From Palaemon carinicauda (Eukaryota; Arthropoda; Malacostraca; Decapoda; Palaemonidae), in assembly GCF_036898095.1 (NCBI RefSeq), contig NC_090768.1, positions 42,224,478-42,288,477 on the forward strand: 64,000 nucleotides of DNA. The letters are read 5' to 3'. A program made the translations under genes and the position numbers. Positions 55,083-63,882 of this stretch are shown here, in pieces (position 1 is the stretch's first letter; the number at the start of each line of letters is the position of its first letter). A model generated the notes under the pieces. That model was not told the DNA's origin and did no database searches. It worked only from the letters and a program-made list of their open reading frames with translations.

Positions 55083-57139
55083 CTGCCAGCTTCTTCAGAC
55101 AGCAGTGGGAGCCAGACTCAAGAACTTCTGGCAGACCTGGGAGAAGAGAGGCGCAGATGCACAATCTGTGAAGTTGCTCAGAGAGGGGTACAAGATCCCG
55201 TTTGTACGAAAACCCCCTCTAGCAACGTCTCCCATCGATCTCTCTCCCAGGTACAGAGAGGAAGACAAGAGACGAGCATTGAAACAGGAGGTGTCTCTCT
55301 TACTAGAAAAGGGAGCGGTAGTCAAAGTCCTGGACCATCAAACCCCGGGCTTCTACAACCGTCTCTTCTTAGTGGCAAAGAAGACAGGAGGGTGGAGGCC
55401 GGTGCTAGACGTCAGTGCACTGAATGTCTTTGTCACAAAGCAGACGTTCTCCATGGAGACCACAAAGTCAGTCTTAGCAGCGGTCAGAAGGGAAGACTGG
55501 ATGGTCTCGTTAGACCTAAGGGACGCCTACTTCCACGTCCCCATCCACCCGGACTCCCAACCTTTTCTGAGATTCGTTTTCGAAAAGGTGGTCTACCAGT
55601 TTCGGGCCCTGTGCTTTGGCCTAAGCACAGCTCCTCTTGTGTTTACGAGGCTGATGAGGAATGTAGCCAAATTCCTTCATTTAGCGGACATCCGAGCCTC
55701 CCTCTATTTGGACGACTGGCTTCTAAGAGCTTCTTCCAGTCGTCGCTGTCTGAAGGATCTAAAGTGGACTCTAGATCTGACCAAGGAATTGGGTCTCCTT
55801 GTCAATATGGAAAAGTCTCAAGTGGTCCCATCCCAAACTATTGTGTATTTAGGGATGGAGATTCAGTCTAGCTTTTCGGGCTTTTCCGTCGGCCCCCAGA
55901 ACGAGCCAAGCCCATTTATGCATCCAGAACATGCTGAAGAAGGAACGGTGTTCAGTCAGGCAGTGGATGAGTCTGATAGGGACACTATCATCCCTGGAAC
56001 AGTTCGTATCGTTGGGAAGACTACACCTCCGTCCTCTTCAATATCACCTAGCTGTTTACTGGAAAAAGGACAAGACGCTAGAAGCGGTCTCGATCCCCAT
56101 TTCCGAGAAGATGAAGTCTTGCCTGACTTGGTGGAAGGACAGTATCAGCCTCAGAAAGGGTCTGCCCCTGGCTGTTCAGACTCCCAACCACGTTCTCTTC
56201 TCGGACGCATCGGACACAGGCTGGGGCGCGACATTAGACGGTCGGGAATGCTCGGGAACTTGGAACTTGAGTCAAAGGACAATGCATATCAACTGCAAGG
56301 AGCTACTGGCAGTTCATCTGGCCTTGAAAAGCTTCAAGTCTCTCCTTCAAGGCAAAGTGGTGGAGGTGAACTCGGACAACACCACGGCTTTGGCGTACAT
56401 CTCCAAGCAAGGAGGGACCCACTCTATGACGTTGTACGAGATCGCAAGGGACCTCCTCACCTGGTCAAAAGGTCTAAACATTTCGCTAGTAACGAGGTTC
56501 ATCCAAGGCAGCTTGAATGTCATAGCAGATTGCCTCAGTCGAAAGGGACAAATCATTCCAACAGAATGGACCCTACACAAGGATGTGTGCAAGAGACTTT
56601 GGGCCACATGGGGCCAGCCAACCATAGATCTCTTCGCAACCTCGATGACCAAGAGGCTCCCAATATATTGCTCACCAATCCCGGACCCAGCAGCAGTTCA
56701 TATAGATGCCTTTCTCCTAGATTGGTCACATCTAGATCTATATGCATTCCCCCCGTTCAAGATTGTCAACAAGGTACTGCAGAAGTTCGCCTCTCACGAA
56801 GGGACAAGGTTGACGTTAGTTGCTCCCCTCTGGCCCGCGAGAGAATGGTTCACCGAGGTACTTCGATGGCTAGTGGACGTTCCCAGAACGCTTCCTCTAA
56901 GGGTGGACCTTTTACGTCAGCCACACGTAAAGAAGGTACACCAAGGCCTCCACGCTCTTCGTCTGACTGCCTTCAGACTATCGAAAGACTCTCGAGAGCT
57001 AGAGGCTTTTCGAAGGAGGCAGCCAGGGCGATTGCTAGAGCAAGGAGGACATCCACCCTTAGAGTCTACCAATCGAAGTGGGAAGTCTTCCGAAACTGGT
57101 GCAAGTCAGTATCAGTATCCTCGACCAGTACCTCTGTAA
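54892..57139 (+). pseudogene. D4 RT-RNase H-methyltransferase-like, one 2-base deletion
   Basis: RT with SLDLRDAYF, FGLSTAP and YLDD is open to about 55866, where D4 lacks CA relative to D3 (GAGATTCAGTC versus GAGATTCACAGTC). Reading resumes in another frame, recognisable at 55931-57139, with LFSDASDTGWG, CKELLAVH, VNSDNTTALAY, ADCLSRK, IDLFAT and LVAPLWPAREWF. RNase H motifs are complete but separated from the RT. Confidence 0.85.
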
Positions 57140-57619
57140 CTCAAATAGCTGACTTCCTTTTATACCTGAGGAAAGAACGATCTCTTTCAGCTCCCACTAT
57201 CAAGGGTTACAGAAGCATGTTGGCATCAGTCTTCCGTCACAGAGGCTTAGATCTTTCCAACAACAAAGATCTACAGGACCTCCTTAAGTCTTTTGAGACC
57301 ACGAAGGAGCGTCGTTTGGCTACACCTGGTTGGAATTTAGACGTGGTACTAAGATTCCTCATGTCAGAAAGGTTCGAGCCGCTACAATCAGCCTCCTTTA
57401 AAGATCTCACTTTAAAGACTCTTTTCCTGGTTTGCTTAGCCACAGCTAAAAGAGTCAGTGAGATTCACGCCTTCAGCAGGAACATCGGATTTTCATCTGA
57501 AATGGCTACATGTTCTCTACAACTTGGTTTTCTAGCCAAAAACGAGCTACCTTCTCGTCCTTGGCCGAAATCGTTCGATATTCCAAGCCTATCAAATATG
57601 GTTGGAAATGAACTAGAAA
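55867..57619 (+). pseudogene. D4 tyrosine recombinase, fused upstream to RT and truncated
   Basis: Because of the 2-base deletion at about 55866, the YR frame is now continuous with the RT start, giving one open frame from 54892 to 57630. The YR part keeps YQSKWEVFRNWC, YRSMLASVFRHRGL and box I ATAKRVSEIH. It ends at NELEKGF where N2 begins, before the His, second Arg and Tyr, so it cannot be active. Confidence 0.85.
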
Positions 57620-58055
57620 AGGGATTTTGACGTAGGAAAAATCTATTTCTGGGCGAAGGACCTGTGCCGCCCAGTGAATAAGCTCCATTTAGCACTTATT
57701 CTTAGGTAATTTACTGCTAAATATACCAGAGAAAAAATGTAAAGGAGTGCTAGGTTAACTAGCTCGCTCACCTATTGGTGTCGGTATAAAATTGGGCGTA
57801 TATTCCAGAGGTCCCGCACTATTTAGATTAATCCACGACAGAGAACCCCAATAGAGGAGAGCCGTTCAACCTCACTCGGTACTACTACAATGCATCCGCT
57901 CAGAACCCAACTCCTTAGCACCCAAAGTTTGGGGACTCCAAGGGAGAGGAGCTGGGAGGGTTCACTGGGCGGCACAGGTCCTTCGCCCAGAAATAGATTT
58001 TTCCTACGTCAAAATCCCTTTTCTGGGCTCGAACCTGTGCCGCCCAGTGAATCTA
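57620..58055 (-). repeat. N2 right terminal module and internal complementary region
   Basis: GGATTTTGACGTAGGAAAAA at 57622 is mirrored by TTTTTCCTACGTCAAAATCC at 57999-58018; the match extends about 58 bases on each side, to CCGCCCAGTGAA and TTCACTGGGCGG. Next to it at 58021-58055 lies a second, variant copy (CTGGGCTCGAACCTGTGCCG), predicted to complement the unseen left tip. Confidence 0.85.
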
Positions 58056-58356
58056 TACAAGAGAAAAATGTCACCAAACTTGCAAAATAAAGGAAAAAAC
58101 ATAAGCGTAAGAGAAAAACAGGATGCTTTAATCAGAGATGAGTACCAAAAAACAATTATAAGGGTATCTTAAATATGAACATAAATCCAATAAGGTAGGT
58201 ATAATAATGCCGTGAGTGATAATATATACAGATACTCAGGAGCATAAAATTTACAAATATAATAACAGTATTCAGGTGCGCGACCAACGAATACAATAGG
58301 GTATAAATGAGGCAGGTAAGAGGGAGAAATAAAGAGTCAAGGCATTAACCTGTGAG
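58056..58356 (-). other. N2 3' noncoding region
   Basis: AT-rich, between the YR stop and the ICR. No frame or distinct motif is recognised. Confidence 0.5.
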
Positions 58357-61110
58357 TTACTCGTGAGTAACTACGCTCCCTGCGGCTACTGTAGAAAATT
58401 TTAGGGCTTCCAAATGTTTAAGGTAGTGTTTCTTGAACACTGACGGTGATTTCCACCCTGTATACCTGGAAAGGTCTGTAAAATTCATGTGGTGAAAGAA
58501 GTTCACCGAGGTGGCAACCGCCCTGATATTATGTGCAAGAGGAAAAGAGTCAGGGTTAGCTTGTTTAATAAAATACAAAATTTGTTGCCTGATCCCTTTA
58601 ATAGTAATGGTACCGCCTTGTTCTCTAACGAATAGAGGCCCCGAGGAGTTAGAGGAGGTCCGGGATAGATAAGACCTAAGAGTAGTGACAGGGCACAGCG
58701 ACGGATCTTGCGTGAGGGGAACAATTTTCCAGGAGGTCCATCTGTTTTGAGGGTCTTCATTCTTAGCCAAAAAGAATTTGTTAGGAGAAAGAAGGACCTC
58801 TCCTGAAGGCAGAAAGTCAATATGACCCGGGTCTCTCGACAAGGCTGCCAATTCAGAAAGTCTTGCCCCGGAAGCCAAGCTCACTAGGAAAAGTGTTTTC
58901 CTGAGAAGGGGCATGTAACCACAAGAACTGTTAATGGTATCAGAAGCCAATTTGAGTACGTCATTAAGGAACCAGGTCACCGGGGTAGGACGAGTAACCG
59001 GTTTCAGTCTGGCACAAGCTTTCGGAATTGAAGCTAACAAAGAGTCGGTTAAGTCTATGTTAAAACCCACTAGGAAGATCTTTTTCAGAGCCGATTTAAT
59101 AGTGGTGATAGTATTGGCTGCCAGACCTGATTCTAATAAAGATCTAAAGAAAGTGACTGTAAGGTTCAAGTTCATACAGTTCACGTCTGAGTCTATTAAA
59201 AATTTTGCCAACTTTTTAACTGCAGAGTCATACTGACGGATGGTGGAATCCCGTTTATCCGATTCTAGGAACAAGGTGTTTTGAGGATCAATATTGGCAC
59301 CATGCATAGCTGCAAACTTCATAAAGTCCATAAAGTTAGGGCGCTCTGAATGTTTGAGAAAGCGTACACAACGCGTGTTTGTACTATCTGAGACAGAACC
59401 GGATTGGGTATCGGGCGAGGGTATAATCTCAACTCCCGCAGGAGAGGATACCAGTTGCTCTTGGGCCAGTTGGGTGCGACCAAGGCTACTTGTCCCTTGA
59501 AGGATCTCAGTTTGTCTAGAACTTTCAGCAAAAGATTCACCGGGGGAAAGAGATAAATCTTTTCCCAGTTGTCCCAATTCTGTGACATGGCGTCTGTGGC
59601 GTAAGCCTGAGGGTCTAGATTGGGAGCCACATATACTCTCAATTTGTGGTTGGATTCCGTGGCGAAGAGGTCCACTTGGAGACCGGGAACCTGAGAGAGA
59701 ATCCACCGAAATGACTTTAGATCGAGTGACCATTCCGATTCTAGAGGGGAGGTCCGGGACAGGGCGTCTGCCACTACATTCCGGACTCCCGCCAGGTGGA
59801 CAGCTGAAAGATGCCAACGGTTCGAGGCTGCTAGGGAGAATATGGCTACTAGAACATGGTTCAGAGGCCCTGACTTTGACCCGCCTCTGTTGAGGCAGCG
59901 GACCACCACTTCGCTGTCGAGGACCAGACGAAGGTGTTGTTTCTTGGGAAGAGCGAGACGTTTCAGGGTTAGAAGAACTGCCATGGCCTCTAGCACATTG
60001 ATGTGAAAATGGCGGAACAAGGGAGTCCAAAGACCTTGAACTTTCTTGAGCTGAGAATAGCCGCCCCAACCTGATAGGGATGCGTCTGTGTGAATGATTA
60101 ATTCCGGAGGCGGAAATCGAAGGGGAACTGACTTTGACAGACTGTTTGCTCTTGTCCAAGGAAGAAGTCTTTCCCGTAGAATGGGAGGAAGGCGGACTTT
60201 CCTGTCCCGGAGCTTCCGGTTCGCCCTCGAACGCCAGACACGATTGATATCTTTCAATTTTGCCTTCAGAAGAAGATCCGTCACTGAGGCAAACTGAAGG
60301 GACCCCAGAATCTTCTCTTGGAGTCGTCTGGAACTTACTTTGTCTTTGAGAAAGCGTTTGGTGTTCCTTGCAATCTCTAACCTCTTGGGTCTGGGAAGAC
60401 ACAGAGTATGAGATATAAGATCCCATTGCAGGCCGAGCCATTGGAACTTCGATTTTGGAAGAAGACGGGACTTCTTGAAGTTGATCTGGAAGCCTAGAGA
60501 TTGAAGATAATGGATGACTTTGTGAGTGGCTTTTAGGCAATTTTGGGAGGTGTCTGACCAAATGAGCCAGTCGTCCAGATAGGCTACTACTTGAATCCCT
60601 TGATTCCTGAGTTCCTGAACAGAGACTTCTGCTAGCTTTGTGAAGATCCTTGGGGCAATGTTGAGCCCGAAAGGCATCACCTTGAAGGAGTAACTTTTGT
60701 CCCCTAAGCGAAAGCCTAGGTACGGACGGAAGTGTCTCGCTATCGGGACGTGATAGTAGGCGTCTGTAAGATCGATAGAGGTGGTGACGGCCCCACGGGG
60801 AAGTAAGGTCCGCACCTGCGAGACGGTAAGCATTCGAAACTTGTCGCATTGAATGGACAAGTTGAGAAGGGATAGATCTAGAATCACTCTTCTCTTGTCT
60901 GAATCCTTCTTCGGGACACTGAACAGCCGACCTTGAAACTTCAGATGTTTCGTTTCTTGTATGGCGTTCTTTTGTAAAAGATCCTGGACAAATTCGACCA
61001 GGTCCGGAGTGGAATGTTGACGAAATTTGTTCGGAGGAGGAGGTCCTTGAATCCAACTCCACCCTAGTCCCTTGGAGATGATACTGAATGCCCAGGGACT
61101 GAACCTCCAT
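58357..61110 (-). CDS. N2 tyrosine recombinase (C-terminal part of a long overlapping frame)
   Basis: 917 codons, beginning at an AUG only 42 bases after the gag UGA and in the gag frame. The last 380 or so residues are the recombinase: STIRQYDSAVKKLAKFL, box I LASGARLSELA (Arg codon 58861-58863), HNIRAVATS (His 58531-58533, Arg 58522-58524), YTGWKSPSVF and the nucleophile Tyr in HYLKHL (58423-58425). The catalytic set is complete. The first 530 or so codons overlap RT and RNase H and show no domain. It should integrate the circular element DNA. Expression by readthrough, reinitiation or an internal start cannot be told apart here. Confidence 0.85.
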   Translation of the reverse strand: MEVQSLGIQYHLQGTRVELDSRTSSSEQISSTFHSGPGRICPGSFTKERHTRNETSEVSRSAVQCPEEGFRQEKSDSRSIPSQLVHSMRQVSNAYRLAGADLTSPWGRHHLYRSYRRLLSRPDSETLPSVPRLSLRGQKLLLQGDAFRAQHCPKDLHKASRSLCSGTQESRDSSSSLSGRLAHLVRHLPKLPKSHSQSHPLSSISRLPDQLQEVPSSSKIEVPMARPAMGSYISYSVSSQTQEVRDCKEHQTLSQRQSKFQTTPREDSGVPSVCLSDGSSSEGKIERYQSCLAFEGEPEAPGQESPPSSHSTGKTSSLDKSKQSVKVSSPSISASGINHSHRRIPIRLGRLFSAQESSRSLDSLVPPFSHQCARGHGSSSNPETSRSSQETTPSSGPRQRSGGPLPQQRRVKVRASEPCSSSHILPSSLEPLASFSCPPGGSPECSGRRPVPDLPSRIGMVTRSKVISVDSLSGSRSPSGPLRHGIQPQIESICGSQSRPSGLRHRRHVTELGQLGKDLSLSPGESFAESSRQTEILQGTSSLGRTQLAQEQLVSSPAGVEIIPSPDTQSGSVSDSTNTRCVRFLKHSERPNFMDFMKFAAMHGANIDPQNTLFLESDKRDSTIRQYDSAVKKLAKFLIDSDVNCMNLNLTVTFFRSLLESGLAANTITTIKSALKKIFLVGFNIDLTDSLLASIPKACARLKPVTRPTPVTWFLNDVLKLASDTINSSCGYMPLLRKTLFLVSLASGARLSELAALSRDPGHIDFLPSGEVLLSPNKFFLAKNEDPQNRWTSWKIVPLTQDPSLCPVTTLRSYLSRTSSNSSGPLFVREQGGTITIKGIRQQILYFIKQANPDSFPLAHNIRAVATSVNFFHHMNFTDLSRYTGWKSPSVFKKHYLKHLEALKFSTVAAGSVVTHE

Positions 61111-61535
61111 TTGTTGCGGAAGGCATAGAGCCTCCCCCCTACCTGCTGTACCTCAGTATTGGTTTGAAGAGTTGCCTCCACGTCCGCCTCGGAAGTTCTT
61201 TCCTCTGCGAAAGGCTCTTCCCCTGCCTTTGTTCTTGTTAGAGCCACGGTGGTAGCCTCTACCTCTACCATAACTCTGGGAAGAGCTATGAGCCTCGTAG
61301 GACTGGTTAAAGGCAGGGGAAGTGGCGGAGGCCCCAGAAAGCTGGCTCTTAGGTAGCAGAACGGTGACATAGTCATCCGAAGGAGCCCGAGAGGTGGAAG
61401 GCTGTGCAGGGGCAACAGAAGATGGAGGAAGAGGCAGCCGGAAGTTGGATGAAGCACTCTGTTGTTGCCTGAACTGGGTGGAGGTATATGGTCTAAGCTT
61501 CTTCCTACCCCGGGCTTGATAATTTGCGGGGTCAT
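59319..61535 (-). CDS. N2 reverse transcriptase-RNase H with methyltransferase-like C-terminus
   Basis: 738 residues from an AUG at 61535, +1 to gag and overlapping its last 383 bases. RT motif A is TSIDLTDAYYHVPI, then MPFGLNIAP, and YLDD at residues 319-322 (60570-60581). RNase H shows HTDASLSGWGG, NVLEAMAVLL, LDSEVVVRCLNRGG and VADALSRTS. The C-terminal block has VDLFATESNHKL, LFPPVNLL and VALVAPNWPKSNW, equivalent to the methyltransferase-like region of D1. No lesion is seen. It is clearly diverged from the D lineage and from N1. Confidence 0.9.
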   Translation of the reverse strand: MTPQIIKPGVGRSLDHIPPPSSGNNRVLHPTSGCLFLHLLLPLHSLPPLGLLRMTMSPFCYLRASFLGPPPLPLPLTSPTRLIALPRVMVEVEATTVALTRTKAGEEPFAEERTSEADVEATLQTNTEVQQVGGRLYAFRNKWRFSPWAFSIISKGLGWSWIQGPPPPNKFRQHSTPDLVEFVQDLLQKNAIQETKHLKFQGRLFSVPKKDSDKRRVILDLSLLNLSIQCDKFRMLTVSQVRTLLPRGAVTTSIDLTDAYYHVPIARHFRPYLGFRLGDKSYSFKVMPFGLNIAPRIFTKLAEVSVQELRNQGIQVVAYLDDWLIWSDTSQNCLKATHKVIHYLQSLGFQINFKKSRLLPKSKFQWLGLQWDLISHTLCLPRPKRLEIARNTKRFLKDKVSSRRLQEKILGSLQFASVTDLLLKAKLKDINRVWRSRANRKLRDRKVRLPPILRERLLPWTRANSLSKSVPLRFPPPELIIHTDASLSGWGGYSQLKKVQGLWTPLFRHFHINVLEAMAVLLTLKRLALPKKQHLRLVLDSEVVVRCLNRGGSKSGPLNHVLVAIFSLAASNRWHLSAVHLAGVRNVVADALSRTSPLESEWSLDLKSFRWILSQVPGLQVDLFATESNHKLRVYVAPNLDPQAYATDAMSQNWDNWEKIYLFPPVNLLLKVLDKLRSFKGQVALVAPNWPKSNWYPLLRELRLYPRPIPNPVLSQIVQTRVVYAFSNIQSALTLWTL

Positions 61536-63228
61536 ACTTGCGTTTAGGGGTCAAACCCCAACGGGCTTTAAGGCTCTGATTAACCCTAGTGGCCTCCGCC
61601 AAGACTTCCTCTACGAGATCCTCGGGGAAGAGATTTGAACCCCAACAGGAGGACCGGATGAGTTTATTAGGCTCATGCCTAATCGTCGCCTCAGCTAGAA
61701 CATGCTTGCGACATCTGCGTTTAGCAGTAGCGAAGTCATACAAGTCATAATACAAAGACTGTAACGTAGCCTTGTTGAGAGACTTAAAAATACTCTCCGT
61801 ATCGTAAGTCAAGGCTATCGACTCCGTGGATGTGGCCAGGTTTAGAGTACGGCCCACACGTAGGCGGGAATCATATTCCTGTTTAATGAGGGATTCCGGG
61901 AGACGGGGAAGCTTCTCACTAAACAAGACTGAGGCACAGTCTGCTGCAAGCTTGCCGGAGGTAAAGGTGGTATGGACGTTGTCCCAACACTCAATACCTG
62001 AGGGAAGAAGGAGGGAGATTGGATCCACCTCTCGGATGGGAGGCAAGGGCTTCTCCTCCAGAGCATATTGAAAGGCAAGCTCTGCCACCTTATTGACGCA
62101 TGGAGTCAAGGTGGTCTTGTCCATTAAGAACATCGTAAAGGAGCTTTTATAAGGCGTCAGCATGGTGTTAGTGCAGCCGATGTCATTCAAAAATCTGGCC
62201 CAAACAGATTGGGCTTGCTCCTTCGGGAAGATGACCGTCTCTTTGGGGACCTTGTCTAATCGGACTAAAGCTTCCTCGGTAAGTCTGGCATAACCATGAA
62301 ATGGAAATGCCAGACCCGGAGGAAAGAATTCAAAGTCCTCTAGAGGACGAGTGCCAAGGCCCTCCAGAGTCAACATTCCGTCTGAGAACGGGGAATGAAG
62401 AGCCATCCGCCAGGGGTTGTTCTTGGCAAACGGCGGGAGCTTAGAGGCATCCGGTATGAGAGAGCTTTGGACTCTCTCCGGAGCTCCTTGCTCTAAAGCC
62501 CCAATTCTCTGACCGAAGTTAGAGAACATCGTGTCCATCCTCGACTGCATCTCCGAAACCAACTTTGCCTGCATCTCCGACACGATGCGAAGCATAGCTG
62601 ATTCGGAAAGGCCCGGGCTAGCAGCAGGAGGGGCGGAAGGAACTCCCGGGTCGTGAGACTTAGAGGAGGAACCAGAGGTCTTTGAAGACGGGTTCGTACC
62701 ATGTTTAGAGCCATGAGAAGTCTTGTGAGGCTTGCGAGCTTTGGGTAAGGTCCTTGAAGTAGACTTATCCTTAGGGGGAACCGGGTATGAACGTTGAGAC
62801 GAATCACGGTCCCCAGAAAATCCAAGAAAGGAAGAGCGATCAGAAGAAGAAGAAAGAGCGGGGCTGAGGATAGGAATCTCAGCGCCGGACACACCTGCCT
62901 CACTTACCACCCTACCTGTATCCGGCTCGTCTAGCAACATTGGTTCGACGTCCAGGTTCATGGAGGCAACATTGTCCTCCAGACCTCCGGGGGCGTCCGA
63001 TGGATCTTGCTCTGGGTCGATGAGACCCGTTATAGTGGCATCAATGTGGGCAATGATGGGAGCTGCCACATGCCTAGCCACAGCAGCTGAAGACTTGGCG
63101 TTGGGGTAAACCATGGTGCAGTAGTCCTCAGATAGGACGTACGGCCGCTTAGACTTTACATTCCGGGCAAACCCACCAACCCACACCTTCAGTGTGGCCC
63201 GAGCCGCAGACTTTTGCTCCGGGGATGC
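61153..63228 (-). CDS. gag: N2 Gag, main exon
   Basis: The exon follows an acceptor (TTATTTCAG) ending at 63229 and opens ASPEQKSAARATLKVWVGG, in phase with the exon at 63341-63511. About 690 residues. It has an acidic, Ser-rich N-terminal third, then SEMQAKLVSEMQSRMDTMFSN, which looks like a short coiled coil. A conserved block follows with NPWRMALHSPF, FPFHGYARLTEEAL and KWGLTP-like RWGLTPKRKYDP. The C-terminus is Arg-Gly-rich (SYGRGRGYHRGS ... RGGRGG), typical of RNA binding. It ends at a UGA (61153-61155). The next 13 codons to the AUG at 61110 and all of the YR frame are open. Confidence 0.85.
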   Translation of the reverse strand, partial: ASPEQKSAARATLKVWVGGFARNVKSKRPYVLSEDYCTMVYPNAKSSAAVARHVAAPIIAHIDATITGLIDPEQDPSDAPGGLEDNVASMNLDVEPMLLDEPDTGRVVSEAGVSGAEIPILSPALSSSSDRSSFLGFSGDRDSSQRSYPVPPKDKSTSRTLPKARKPHKTSHGSKHGTNPSSKTSGSSSKSHDPGVPSAPPAASPGLSESAMLRIVSEMQAKLVSEMQSRMDTMFSNFGQRIGALEQGAPERVQSSLIPDASKLPPFAKNNPWRMALHSPFSDGMLTLEGLGTRPLEDFEFFPPGLAFPFHGYARLTEEALVRLDKVPKETVIFPKEQAQSVWARFLNDIGCTNTMLTPYKSSFTMFLMDKTTLTPCVNKVAELAFQYALEEKPLPPIREVDPISLLLPSGIECWDNVHTTFTSGKLAADCASVLFSEKLPRLPESLIKQEYDSRLRVGRTLNLATSTESIALTYDTESIFKSLNKATLQSLYYDLYDFATAKRRCRKHVLAEATIRHEPNKLIRSSCWGSNLFPEDLVEEVLAEATRVNQSLKARWGLTPKRKYDPANYQARGRKKLRPYTSTQFRQQQSASSNFRLPLPPSSVAPAQPSTSRAPSDDYVTVLLPKSQLSGASATSPAFNQSYEAHSSSQSYGRGRGYHRGSNKNKGRGRAFRRGKNFRGGRGGNSSNQY

Positions 63229-63340
63229 CTGAAATAATAGTGGGAATTATAGAAGGGAGACTCCCAATGGTCCTTCAAGACCATAGATATCTTACTAATA
63301 GTAAATAAAATAAGAAGGCAATATAGCCAACGGGACTCAC
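63229..63340 (-). other. Predicted 112-base intron in N2 gag
   Basis: Minus strand: donor GTGAGT at 63335-63340, acceptor TTTCAG ending at 63229, A/T-rich between. Both flanking coding segments are in the same phase across it, and the intron contains an in-frame stop. Confidence 0.65.
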
Positions 63341-63511
63341 CGAGTCAGATCCAAGGGTAGTGATGAGGTCGAAGCAAATCACACAGTTATCCGGGTGCCA
63401 TACCACAACCTCTTCCAGTTGAACCCCACAAGGGGCGTGAGATCGGCAGACAGAGTGGCCACAAGGCTGGTGCAGAACAGCTGCACAGGCCGGCGTCAGA
63501 CAATGCACCAT
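63341..63511 (-). CDS. gag: N2 Gag first coding exon, Cys/His cluster
   Basis: 57 codons starting at the ATG 63509-63511, immediately after an acceptor (TTCTTTTTACAG), and ending before a donor (TCG|GTGAGT, 63335-63340). Residues include C4, C9, C17, H19, C22, H25, C28, H39, C43 and C46 (pattern ...CGHSVCRSHAPC...CVIC), a likely zinc-binding module comparable to the Cys cluster at the start of the D and N1 Gags. The junction to 63228 is phase 0 and removes a 112-base intron (63229-63340). The acceptor just before the ATG implies a further intron in the 5' UTR. Confidence 0.7.
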
Positions 63512-63552
63512 CTGTAAAAAGAATAGTATATGAGAAACTGTAATTCTCTTAA

Positions 63553-63851
63553 GTAGGGGCGGGTCTGGAGGACCCGGGCCTAACATAGGTCTAACACAAG
63601 ATTAGAGCTTAACTGTACTATTCTTTAAGTGGCCTAACATAGGTCTAACACAAGAATAGAGCTTAACTGTACTATTCTTTTAAGTAGGGGCGGGTCCGGA
63701 GGACCCGGGCCTAACATAGGTCTAACACAAGATTAGAGCTTAACTGTACTAGTCTTTAAGTAGGGGCGGGTCCGGAGGACCCGGGCCTAACATAGGTCTA
63801 ACACAAGATTAGAGCTTAACTGTACTTTTTTTTTTTTTTTTTTTTTTTAAA

Positions 63852-63882
<31 letters not shown>

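Larger units (their letters stand above)
52291..57619 (+). mobile_element. DIRS-like retrotransposon D4 (3' truncated at N2)
   Basis: The left end TTTCAATATTTAACTTAGCC is at 52291, and the body is closest to D3. Gag has two frameshifts and RT one. The element stops inside the YR gene: D3-like sequence runs through AATGAACTAGAAA and then switches to the N2 terminal module at about 57618-57620. Its remaining YR, 3' region and right repeat are absent from the window. Confidence 0.9.
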
